A stretch of 11,045 nucleotides of DNA, taken from an uncultured Candidatus Saccharibacteria bacterium. GTDB taxonomy: Bacteria > Patescibacteria > Saccharimonadia > Saccharimonadales > UBA6022. Of the stretch, positions 5,163-11,045 are shown piece after piece; the stretch's first letter is position 1, and the number at the start of each line of letters is the position of its first letter. The DNA lies in assembly GCA_946886725.1 (NCBI GenBank), contig CAMPJF010000025.1, positions 1-11,045 on the forward strand, in the 5' to 3' direction. The notes under the pieces are model-generated. The model was not told the origin of the DNA. It did no database searches and was given only the letters and a program-made list of their open reading frames with translations. Made by a program: the position numbers and the translations under genes.

Positions 5163-5381
5163 TTATTTATGAAATGCCCGTCGAGCTTCGCTAAACAGCT
5201 TGGCAGGTGCAAACCATTCTGTTGCTTTAGCGGCGTTCGCGAGTACCACATTTAACTTTTTCGTCATTTTTTTGACTTTTACCAACACGATGATCGCAGT
5301 GGCAAGTAGTACAATAATGACCGCCGATAATAACGTGACGACGACTGTCAGTAGTGTAATTATGGTATTTGAGTCCATCAT
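5163..5381 (-). CDS. Small single-TM protein, YtxG/DUF948-like layout (copy 2)
   Basis: This protein has 72 residues from the first ATG (5381), or 71 from the second (5378), the latter aligning end to end with copy 1. A hydrophobic helix spans about 6-35, followed by KVKKMTKKLNVVLANAAKATEWFAPAKLFSEARRAFHK, a basic amphipathic segment. TEW.APAK matches SEW.TPAK of copy 1. A GGGAG lies 11 nt before the first ATG, so that start is favoured. It precedes the YtxH-like gene by 24 nt and is probably co-transcribed with it. The upstream region contains a CRP/FNR-like palindrome and repeated GTGA motifs that copy 1 lacks, so the two cassettes are probably regulated differently. No catalytic motif is present. 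Confidence 0.84.
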   Translation of the reverse strand: MMDSNTIITLLTVVVTLLSAVIIVLLATAIIVLVKVKKMTKKLNVVLANAAKATEWFAPAKLFSEARRAFHK

Positions 5382-5401
5382 GTAGACAACTTCTCCCTTC
5401 G

Positions 5402-5491
5402 GTGACTTAGTTACTACATACCTTCATAATACGTGAGATAGCAAAAGACGCTGTGAGATATCTTACTATTCCTCGTCAGTGACTTACTATT
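5402..5491 (-). promoter_or_regulatory. Candidate regulated promoter with palindrome and GTGA repeats, cassette copy 2
   Basis: On the minus strand TATTAT (5426-5431) is a plausible -10, predicting a start near 5419, but no good -35 exists. At the -35 position sits an imperfect palindrome, TGTGA-GATATC-TTACT (5452-5467), similar to the CRP/FNR-type TGTGA-N6-TCACA and centred about 41 nt from the predicted start. GTGAGATA occurs at 5433 and 5453, GTGACTTA at 5402 and 5479, and CTTACTATT at 5462 and 5483, with 20-21 bp phasing for two of the pairs. GTGA-CTTAG-TTAC (5402-5414) is a second palindrome of the same type. This accounts for most of the 156-nt gap. Confidence 0.35.
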
Positions 5492-5508
5492 AGCTGAAAA
5501 GTACCGGT

Positions 5509-5536
5509 AAAAAAAGAATACCGACGGCATCGGCCG
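5509..5536 (-). terminator. Weak Rho-independent terminator after the DUF4287/SRPBCC-type gene
   Basis: Just past the stop of the gene ending at 5538, the minus strand can form short G/C-rich hairpins. One option is CCGA/TCGG with a TGCCG loop, the other CGGC/GCCG. Both precede TATTCTTTTTTT. The T-run (5509-5515) is good, but the stem is only 4-5 bp. Confidence 0.4.
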
Positions 5537-5537
5537 A

Positions 5538-6071
5538 TTACAGCTGGCTCGCTAAAAATGTTTTCCAGAACACGCGCCAATCTTCAGCAGTTTTAGCTGA
5601 AACAAGCTTCTCGTGTTGCAACCCCAGTCCAGCCTTGGCGGGAGTTTTTGCATAAATACCGACAACAATACGCGAGCCATCTTTTAAAGCTGCTCGATAA
5701 TTGCGCCATTTTTCCGTCTCGGTTGTGCTGCTAGATACAATTGCTACACCATTAAATTCGGTCCGTGATTGGACCGCCCTGAGCCACCGATGAAATGCTT
5801 CGTCTATCGTCGTCGGGAGCGTTTTGCTAACACCGACGGAAAACTCGCCTTTGTTGTTTTGTCCTATTTTGCGGCGACCAATTACCCGCTCGTAACGAAC
5901 AGTTAGCGATTGTGCCCACCAGCCAGCAACATGGTAATGTTCGGCTAAGTTTACGGCGATTTCCTTATGCGTAAGATCGCGCGCGCCCATCTGCTCTAAA
6001 CGATCCATCCATGTCGACCACGGCGCACCGGTAGCTTTTTCAATCGTTATATCAGAAATGAGCTCGCTCAT
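5538..6071 (-). CDS. DUF4287/SRPBCC-type protein
   Basis: This 177-residue protein has two parts. Residues 10-65 form a helical N-terminal module with TGAPWSTWMDRLEQMGA, THKEIAVNLAEHY and GWWAQSLTVRYERVIG. I recognise the pattern from actinobacterial proteins annotated with DUF4287-like domains. Residues 66-175 (KIGQNNKGEFSVGVSKTL, then DGSRIVVGIYAK and GLGLQHEKL, then WRVFWKTFL) match the beta-strand and C-terminal helix pattern of SRPBCC/START-like (Hsp90-activator AHSA1-like) ligand-binding folds. The length matches the two-part family, so it appears complete. No signal peptide or membrane helix is seen, so it is cytoplasmic. The start follows an extended -10 element by 6 nt, 16 nt after the aspS stop. 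The ligand and role are unknown, and assignment is by recalled family pattern, not by search. Confidence 0.78.
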   Translation of the reverse strand: MSELISDITIEKATGAPWSTWMDRLEQMGARDLTHKEIAVNLAEHYHVAGWWAQSLTVRYERVIGRRKIGQNNKGEFSVGVSKTLPTTIDEAFHRWLRAVQSRTEFNGVAIVSSSTTETEKWRNYRAALKDGSRIVVGIYAKTPAKAGLGLQHEKLVSAKTAEDWRVFWKTFLASQL

Positions 6072-6077
6072 GTCGTT

Positions 6078-6083
6078 ATTGTA
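6078..6083 (-). promoter_or_regulatory. Extended -10 box of the DUF4287/SRPBCC-type gene; predicted leaderless start
   Basis: TACAAT on the minus strand, preceded by TGC to give an extended -10 (TGnTACAAT), then 6 nt (AACGAC) and ATG at 6071. The gap from aspS is only 15 nt and carries no Shine-Dalgarno sequence, so a separate leaderless transcript is more likely than read-through translation. Confidence 0.6.
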
Positions 6084-6086
6084 GCA

Positions 6087-7847
6087 TCAGTCTTCGAAAG
6101 TAATCGAAAGTTCTTTGAGCTGCGCTGAGTCAACAGGACTTGGGGAATTCATCATCGTATCGACACCAGATCCGTTCTTTGGAAAGGCGACGACTTCGCG
6201 AATGTTCGTTTCGTTCGTCAAAACCATGAATATACGATCCACGCCAAATGCACAACCGGCGTGCGGAGGCGCACCAAATTTAAAGGCATTGATCAGTGCG
6301 CCGAACTTGGCATCGACATACTCCATGTCGTATCCAAGCGCACCAAACGCTTCGTACATAACTGCAGGGTTATGATTACGGACGGCACCAGAACAAATTT
6401 CATAACCGTTCATCACCATGTCGTATTGATCAGCGACAATCGCAAGCTTGTCCTCCGTGCGCAGTGCGTCAACGCCACCTTTTGGCATTGAAAACGGATT
6501 ATGTCCGAAATCGATCTTCTTCGCAGATTCATCCCACTCATAAAAAGGAAAGTCAACGACCCAGGCGAGTGCGACCTTGTTTGGGTCTTTTAGGTTAAAG
6601 TGATCGGCGAATTCCGAGCGCAAGCGGCCAAGGACTTTGTTGACGATAATTCGCTTGTCAGCACCAAAGAAGATCGTATCGCCGTCACTAGCGCCCATTT
6701 TTTGCTGGATAGCAGCAAGTTCTTCGCTTGATAAAAACTTTGCGATTGGTGATTTTACTTCACCGTTTTCGAATGTGATATAGGCCAGCCCACCTGCACC
6801 TTCGCTTTTGGCAACACCCGTAAAATGATCGATCTGCGAGCGGCTAAGGCTACTACCGCCCTTGACGCAGATTGCCTTAACGACACCGCCATCGGCAATC
6901 GTATTAGCGAATACGCCAAATCCTGTTCCGGCGAGTGTGTCGGATAGATTAATTAGTTCCATCTCGAAACGCAAATCAGGCTTGTCAGAGCCAAATCGAT
7001 CCATCGCCTCGTGATAAGGGATCCGTGGAATATCTTCTGTCACTAACGTTTTGCCACCAAAGCCCGTCGCCAACTGTTTGATAAGTGGCTCCATAGTCTG
7101 GCGAACAACTTCACCGTCTTCAACAAATGACATCTCAAGATCAAGCTGGTAAAAATCACCATATAAACGGTCTGCGCGCGGATCTTCGTCACGGAAACAT
7201 GTCGCAATTTGGTAGTAGCGCGCAATACCGCCAACCATCAATAGTTGCTTGAACTGCTGTGGTGCCTGTGGAAGCGCATAAAACTTACCAGGGTGAACGC
7301 GTGACGGAACGAGAAAATCTCGCGCTCCTTCAGGGCTTGAGTTTGCAAGAATCGGCGTTGTTACTTCGGTAAATTCGTTCATTTCCATGTAGTCGCGAAG
7401 CAGTTTGTAATATTCGGCGCGTTTCTTTAATGTCTCTTGCATCTTTGCGCGGCGCAAATCAAGGTAGCGGTATTTTAAACGCAGCTCCTCGCTTGCCTGA
7501 GTCGCATCACTATGGATAGGAATAGGAAGCGGGTCCGAATGGTTAAGTACGCGAATCGTATCGACGACAACTTCAATCATGCCAGTTGCAATGTTCGGGT
7601 TTTTTAACGATTCATCGCGCTCTTTGATGTTTCCGGTAATAGAAATGACATACTCATCGCGCATTTGACCAGCAAGATCGAAAGCCGAGACTTTTTCTGG
7701 CTGCACAACCAGCTGCACGATACCAGTATGATCCCGCAAATCGATAAAGATAAGCCCGCCATGATCGCGGCGCGAATGCACCCAACCGCTAACGGTTACT
7801 GCTTGGCCGATATTGCTCGTGAGATCTCGTACTAATGTTCTTGTCAT
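6087..7847 (-). CDS. aspS: Aspartyl-tRNA synthetase (bacterial type, probably non-discriminating)
   Basis: This 586-residue class II synthetase attaches Asp to tRNA(Asp). An N-terminal OB-fold anticodon-binding domain (about 1-105) contains GWVHSRRDHGGLIFIDLRD (21-39). The catalytic core follows with YRYLDLRR (126-133), TPILANSSPEGARDFLVPS (164-182) and the flipping-loop and QQFKQLL region. Motif 2 is FRDEDPRADRLYGDFYQLD (218-236). A GAD-type insertion lies at roughly 285-410. Motif 3 is GAPPHAGCAFGVDRI (525-539, Arg538), and the C-terminus shows the usual SPSPVD. The length is normal for the bacterial form. His29 in SRRDHGG is the residue linked to non-discriminating AspRS (Leu in E. coli), so it may also charge tRNA(Asn). 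The ATG at 7847 follows TAGAAT by 9 nt, giving a very short leader. Confidence 0.98.
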   Translation of the reverse strand: MTRTLVRDLTSNIGQAVTVSGWVHSRRDHGGLIFIDLRDHTGIVQLVVQPEKVSAFDLAGQMRDEYVISITGNIKERDESLKNPNIATGMIEVVVDTIRVLNHSDPLPIPIHSDATQASEELRLKYRYLDLRRAKMQETLKKRAEYYKLLRDYMEMNEFTEVTTPILANSSPEGARDFLVPSRVHPGKFYALPQAPQQFKQLLMVGGIARYYQIATCFRDEDPRADRLYGDFYQLDLEMSFVEDGEVVRQTMEPLIKQLATGFGGKTLVTEDIPRIPYHEAMDRFGSDKPDLRFEMELINLSDTLAGTGFGVFANTIADGGVVKAICVKGGSSLSRSQIDHFTGVAKSEGAGGLAYITFENGEVKSPIAKFLSSEELAAIQQKMGASDGDTIFFGADKRIIVNKVLGRLRSEFADHFNLKDPNKVALAWVVDFPFYEWDESAKKIDFGHNPFSMPKGGVDALRTEDKLAIVADQYDMVMNGYEICSGAVRNHNPAVMYEAFGALGYDMEYVDAKFGALINAFKFGAPPHAGCAFGVDRIFMVLTNETNIREVVAFPKNGSGVDTMMNSPSPVDSAQLKELSITFED

Positions 7848-7856
7848 ATTCCCTTT

Positions 7857-7862
7857 ATTCTA
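7857..7862 (-). promoter_or_regulatory. Candidate -10 box of aspS, near-leaderless
   Basis: TAGAAT on the minus strand is followed by 9 nt (AAAGGGAAT) and the ATG. A start 7 nt downstream would leave a 3-nt leader. AAGGGA lies inside this stretch, but it is only 2 nt from the ATG and would be almost wholly outside the transcript. Confidence 0.45.
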
Positions 7863-7892
7863 CCATCGTCACCCCTATAAGACCAGCGGCGG

Positions 7893-8885
7893 CTATTTCT
7901 TGCTTCTGATTGTGCGACGAGCAACGTGCCGGACATCGCTATGAGTGTCGAATTCATCTATGATCTTGTGGCCAATTAGCGCCTCGATCGTATCTTCGAG
8001 ACTAATGACGCCGACCGTCTCTTGGTCTTCGTTAACCACAATAAATAAATGATGATGCGTGCGCAGGAATGCCATTAGGGCATGCTGCAACGTCTGATCC
8101 TGGCGGATATAAAACACTCGAGGCTCCATTGCCTTTTCGGCAGTCATGGTTCGCTTATTATCAAGACTAAGTAGGTCCTGGATGTGCAGTAATCCAATGA
8201 CATGGTCGATGTCTTTGTCGATAACTGGAAACCGTGTATGCCCTGTTTTGTGCAAATCATCAAGAACGAGCGGCCCGAGTATCTCTTTGGCACCAATACT
8301 CTCAATTTGACCGCGCGGCGTCATAACCTCGTTGATTTTTCGATCAGAAAATTTCAGTCCATGCGTCATGAGTGCTTTTTCTTCGTTAGTCAGGATATGC
8401 TGCGAGTTTGTAATCAAATGCTGCAACTCTTCACGCGATTCCAACTTTGAATCCTTATGACTCGTCGCAGCTGCGTGGCGGATCAGTCGAAAGACTTTGG
8501 GGTATTTTTTTATTAGTTCGATTATTGTCGATTCAGAGTGCCGATACACCCGCTGAGATTGACTATTAATAAATTGCATCCGAGCAGCCGCGCCGTACGC
8601 CAGCGCAGCAAAGCACGACAAAAGAAGGCCTACAATCCACCCGAACCAGGCGATAGAAACTGCCGTGAATACAACGAGTAGTAATGCAACCACGATGCGC
8701 TGTAATGAGATGATATCTACTATCATTCGTTCGCGCTCCGCTGCGGCCATTGCAGCAGGCTCGCCGTTAGCTTGCCGTCGCTGTAACTCAAATTGACTGA
8801 GGGTGGTGCGCTTTGGGTCAAACCCACTGATAATCAGTATCAGTGCAAAAATAACAACAATCGAAATTAACATGAGTACTATCAT
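7893..8885 (-). CDS. Membrane protein with CBS-domain pair, CNNM/hemolysin-C-like
   Basis: From the ATG at 8885 this is a 330-residue protein. One hydrophobic helix (about 3-20), a polar loop and a hydrophobic hairpin (about 62-104) form a reduced DUF21-like membrane part. A linker helix leads to LTNEEKALMTHGLKFSDRKINEVMTPRGQ (165-193), the classical entry to the CBS pair of CNNM/CorC proteins. CBS1 is about 188-240 (TRFPVID, VIGLLHIQDLL) and CBS2 about 251-305 (HHLFIVVNEDQETVGVISLEDTIEALIG), ending in IIDEFD. CBS pairs bind adenine nucleotides, and relatives affect Mg2+ or Co2+ efflux. The C-terminal CorC_HlyC domain is absent. An ATG at 8909 would add 8 residues, but the TACAAT box lies inside that extension, so I prefer 8885. 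Confidence 0.88.
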   Translation of the reverse strand: MIVLMLISIVVIFALILIISGFDPKRTTLSQFELQRRQANGEPAAMAAAERERMIVDIISLQRIVVALLLVVFTAVSIAWFGWIVGLLLSCFAALAYGAAARMQFINSQSQRVYRHSESTIIELIKKYPKVFRLIRHAAATSHKDSKLESREELQHLITNSQHILTNEEKALMTHGLKFSDRKINEVMTPRGQIESIGAKEILGPLVLDDLHKTGHTRFPVIDKDIDHVIGLLHIQDLLSLDNKRTMTAEKAMEPRVFYIRQDQTLQHALMAFLRTHHHLFIVVNEDQETVGVISLEDTIEALIGHKIIDEFDTHSDVRHVARRTIRSKK

Positions 8886-8895
8886 ATATACCCTT

Positions 8896-8901
8896 ATTGT
8901 A
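8896..8901 (-). promoter_or_regulatory. Candidate -10 box of the CBS-pair gene
   Basis: TACAAT on the minus strand is followed by 10 nt (AAGGGTATAT) and the ATG at 8885. The predicted leader is about 4 nt. Like the aspS start, an AAGGG sits between box and start. This argues against the longer start at 8909, which lies upstream of the box. Confidence 0.4.
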
Positions 8902-8913
8902 CCGCACATTTCC

Positions 8914-8942
8914 TTGCGACGGCACTGCTTTTCCCCTACACT
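8914..8942 (+). promoter_or_regulatory. Sigma-70-type promoter of the DsbA-like gene
   Basis: TTGCGA (8914-8919) and TACACT (8937-8942), each two mismatches from consensus, are separated by exactly 17 nt. A start near 8949 gives a leader of about 23 nt containing AAGGAG (8958-8963), 8 nt before the GTG start. This is a conventional Shine-Dalgarno-led gene, unlike several neighbours. Confidence 0.55.
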
Positions 8943-8971
8943 TAAATCAGTAAGAAAAAGGAGTGTATTAG

Positions 8972-9676
8972 GTGAGTAAAAAAGCTTGGATTATTTTTGC
9001 AGCGGTCTGCGTATTGGTGCTTGGGTCGCTAGTCGCCCTGTCAAATAGTAAAAAAGTAAATGTCGGCGACGTCGATACCAATAAAGTGCAGATGGCAAGC
9101 GAGCAAACTGGCAATATCGGCGACCATGTCTTTGGAAAGGCCGACAGTAAGGTCATCTTTACCGAATACGGTGATTTCCAGTGTCCGGGCTGTGGCGGTA
9201 TGCATCCGACAGTCAAAACGCTCATCGAAAAATATGATGGACAGATCACTTTCGTGTTCCGTAACTTCCCTTTGACGCAAATTCACCCGAACGCTCTTGT
9301 TGCTGCAGCTGCCGCCGAATCAGCTGGCTTGCAGGGTAAGTACTGGGAAATGCACGACATGCTATTTGAAAAACAAGATGCCTGGAAAAATGCGTCCGTC
9401 AAGGATCGCATTAACGTCTTTAGTGGTTACGCAAAAGACCTAGGCTTGGATGAAGCGAAATTTAAAACTGATATCACAAGTGAGAATGTATCTAAAAAAG
9501 TGAGCTATGATTTGGCGCTAGGCAAGAAGATTAATGTCAGCAGTACGCCGACCTTTATTCTTAATGGCAAGGAGCTCGGTAACGATACCTGGGGCGATCC
9601 GGCTAAGCTGGAAGCGGCAATCGTCGATGAGCTAAAGAAAAATAACATCGCTCTACCAGCGGCAAGCGAAAAGTAA
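8972..9676 (+). CDS. DsbA-like thiol-disulfide oxidoreductase, membrane-anchored
   Basis: This 234-residue protein starts with GTG after a strong AAGGAG. Residues 6-23 form a signal-anchor helix after a KK pair. A linker leads to a thioredoxin-fold domain with an inserted helical subdomain, as in the DsbA/Thioredoxin_4 group. The active site is FQCPGCGGMHP (69-79; Cys71 and Cys74), the cis-proline loop is SSTPTFILNG (190-199, Pro193), and FVFRNFPL and KYWEMHDMLFE are typical. It probably sits on the outer face of the cell membrane and introduces or isomerises disulfides in exported proteins. The usual reoxidation partner (DsbB or VKOR) is not visible nearby. The two-cysteine secreted protein at 948-1487 is a possible client. 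A convergent MFS gene shares its terminator. Confidence 0.94.
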   Translation: MSKKAWIIFAAVCVLVLGSLVALSNSKKVNVGDVDTNKVQMASEQTGNIGDHVFGKADSKVIFTEYGDFQCPGCGGMHPTVKTLIEKYDGQITFVFRNFPLTQIHPNALVAAAAAESAGLQGKYWEMHDMLFEKQDAWKNASVKDRINVFSGYAKDLGLDEAKFKTDITSENVSKKVSYDLALGKKINVSSTPTFILNGKELGNDTWGDPAKLEAAIVDELKKNNIALPAASEK

Positions 9677-9685
9677 CGTACATGC

Positions 9686-9723
9686 GTATAAAAATACCCC
9701 GCAACCGCGGGGTATTTTTATAC
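9686..9723. terminator. Bidirectional Rho-independent terminator, 17-bp stem
   Basis: A perfect 17-bp inverted repeat pairs 9686-9702 with 9707-9723, with an AACC loop. The core is CCCCGC/GCGGGG, flanked by TAAAAATA/TATTTTTA, so a U-tract is present in both directions. It ends the DsbA-like gene (9 nt past its stop) and the opposing MFS gene. Confidence 0.95.
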
Positions 9724-9736
9724 ACTAAAAGTCCTT

Positions 9737-11044
9737 TTATATCTCGCCGGGCGTTTCAGTTGGAGAGGCGTAATGTAGCGTCCGCTCCTTGAGCATACTT
9801 ACCAATGCAAGCGCAAGAAGCATCATTGTCGACGTAATCATAAATATGACGTGCAAGCTGCCCGTAAAAGCATTCACTAGCTTTGTACTATACGCATTCT
9901 GTTTATCTGTAAAGTTATCCATTACTTGCTGTTTCTGTGTAGCGGGCAAAGCGACATTTGTCATACTTTCGGCAAAACCTTGATTAATCTTATCCTTCGT
10001 CGTCGGCATATTGAGCGCCAGTAACGTGTTCGTATCATTCGGATTACTAATAAATTGACTGGCAGACGGCGATTGTCGAAGTGCTTGAACGTATGCATCC
10101 TTGTTCATGTCGCCAAGGTTATTTCCGATACCAAGTGTCAGCATGCTTCCAAATACGGCCACACCGATTGTCGAGCCAAGACCACGGAATAATTGACTTG
10201 AGCTCGTGGCAACACCAAGATCTTTTTGCTCGAACTCGTTTTGAATGGCAATATTCATCAACGGCATCGCAGCACCAATACCTGCACCGACAAAGAAGAT
10301 GATGATTGCCTCGTGGATGTAAGTACTGGTTGGCGTCAGCGTCACTAGCGAACCTATCGCGAGACCCGCGACGACAAATCCACCAACCATAAAACGTTTA
10401 TATTTTCCGTATTTCGACACTAATTGACCAGTGGTTATACTGACCAGCATAAGGCCGGCAATCATCGGCAGCAACATCAGGCCTGATGTTGTCGGGCCTG
10501 CCCCATACACCTGCTGGTTAAACTGGGTCAGATACAAAATCGAGCCAATCATTGCCGCACCCACAAATGTCGCGATGCCCGACAAGATAAGGAAATTTCT
10601 ATTTTTAAAGAATGCCAAATCAAGAATCGGTTCTTTAGAACGTCGTTCGACGGCAATAAAAGCGACAGTAGCGCTAATGACAATTGCCGCCATAATGACA
10701 CGGAGAGTCGTCAAGCTCATCCCGGTACTCGCCAGAAGATCAGCAAAGATATGCTCGGTATTGTCAACAGCAAGCACTAATGTCGCTAGTGCCAAGGCCA
10801 GCAATGCCGCTCCCCAGTAATCCACTTTAGGCTTATCTTCGTGCTTGAGCGTCGGACAGTAGATGGCGATCACGATGAATGCAGCGATCGCAATCGGAAC
10901 ATTAATATAAAAGGTCCATCGCCAATCGGTCGTAACGCCAAGGATCTGATGCGATTCGGTCAAGAATCCACCCAACAGCGGACCTACGACAGACGATACG
11001 CCAAAGACCGCGCTGAAATAACCCAGCGCCCATGGCGTGGCGGC
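9737..11044 (-). CDS. MFS drug exporter, DHA2 (EmrB/QacA) family, N-terminus outside window
   Basis: The frame is open from the window edge (11044) to the stop at 9737, giving 435 visible residues. No true start is seen: an apparent start at 10975 is a TTG inside the conserved GPLLGGFLTE segment. The visible part begins in ATPWALGYFSAVFGVSSVVGPLLGGF, which corresponds to the antiporter motif C region of TM5. TDWRWTFYINVPIAI follows, a hallmark of the 14-TM DHA2 group. About nine or ten further hydrophobic helices follow. A long polar loop (about 10 kb to 9.87 kb, with NPNDTNTLLALNMPTTKDK and ATQKQQVMDNFTDK) precedes the last helix, as in EmrB/QacA-type proteins. These transporters export drugs or other amphipathic compounds using proton antiport. 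The substrate is unknown, and no regulator gene is visible in the window. Confidence 0.92.
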   Translation of the reverse strand, partial: AATPWALGYFSAVFGVSSVVGPLLGGFLTESHQILGVTTDWRWTFYINVPIAIAAFIVIAIYCPTLKHEDKPKVDYWGAALLALALATLVLAVDNTEHIFADLLASTGMSLTTLRVIMAAIVISATVAFIAVERRSKEPILDLAFFKNRNFLILSGIATFVGAAMIGSILYLTQFNQQVYGAGPTTSGLMLLPMIAGLMLVSITTGQLVSKYGKYKRFMVGGFVVAGLAIGSLVTLTPTSTYIHEAIIIFFVGAGIGAAMPLMNIAIQNEFEQKDLGVATSSSQLFRGLGSTIGVAVFGSMLTLGIGNNLGDMNKDAYVQALRQSPSASQFISNPNDTNTLLALNMPTTKDKINQGFAESMTNVALPATQKQQVMDNFTDKQNAYSTKLVNAFTGSLHVIFMITSTMMLLALALVSMLKERTLHYASPTETPGEI

Positions 11045-11045
11045 G

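Noticed and set aside
5402..5491. The repeated 8-mers as a CRISPR array or integration site.
   Set aside because: The repeats are 8-9 bp, few and irregularly spaced, with no spacers, tRNA or integrase nearby; a regulatory role fits better.
8886..8909. Eight-residue longer N-terminus of the CBS-pair protein from the ATG at 8909.
   Set aside because: AAGGA is almost in contact with that ATG, and the TACAAT box lies downstream of it; the start at 8885 gives a normal membrane-helix N-terminus. The longer form is not fully excluded.
10973..10975. TTG as the start of the MFS gene.
   Set aside because: The frame continues upstream with conserved MFS sequence to the window edge, so this codon is internal.
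1..11045. UGA recoded as glycine, as in Gracilibacteria and SR1.
   Set aside because: TGA serves as a stop at 948-950 in a 4-nt overlap, and no conserved domain requires reading through TGA.

Overview
The window looks like chromosomal DNA of a small-genome bacterium, most probably a member of Candidatus Saccharibacteria (TM7/Patescibacteria). This is an inference from gene style: compact genes, pairs of small YtxH-type membrane proteins, a cysteine-free MutY-like glycosylase, an AspRS with a non-discriminating signature, and many start codons placed directly after a -10 box. The standard code fits: TGA ends the gene at 948-1487, and no conserved domain needs TGA read through. No rRNA, tRNA, CRISPR, transposase or phage gene is visible.

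Layout. A 5'-truncated MscS channel (2-562, +) meets a minus-strand group tail to tail: mutY-like (1513-2313), a secreted protein (948-1487) and a single-pass membrane protein (571-951, ATGA overlap). msrA (2344-2865, +) diverges from mutY across a 30-bp region and ends at a strong bidirectional terminator. Region 2921-5381 is all minus strand. It holds two copies of a two-gene cassette, a 71-72 aa membrane peptide followed by a YtxH-like protein with exactly 24 nt between them in both copies. The copies flank an alpha/beta hydrolase and a TM2-domain protein. Next on the minus strand come a DUF4287/SRPBCC-type protein (5538-6071), aspS (6087-7847) and a CBS-pair membrane protein (7893-8885). 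A DsbA-like oxidoreductase (8972-9676, +) and a truncated DHA2-type MFS exporter (9737-11044, -) converge on a 17-bp-stem terminator.

Function. Many products belong to the envelope or to stress defence: an osmotic valve (MscS), methionine sulfoxide repair (MsrA), base-excision repair (MutY-like), extracytoplasmic thiol oxidation (DsbA-like), anchored coiled-coil proteins (YtxH) and a drug exporter. AspS is the one clear core informational gene.

The most notable signals are: (a) four starts preceded by a -10 hexamer and exactly 6 nt, which predicts leaderless mRNAs, including a divergent mutY/msrA pair; (b) the duplicated small-TM/YtxH cassette, with a CRP/FNR-like palindrome at about -41 of copy 2; (c) a MutY-like enzyme with no cysteine and with Glu where the catalytic Asp is expected; (d) an AspRS His residue that predicts tRNA-dependent Asn-tRNA formation.
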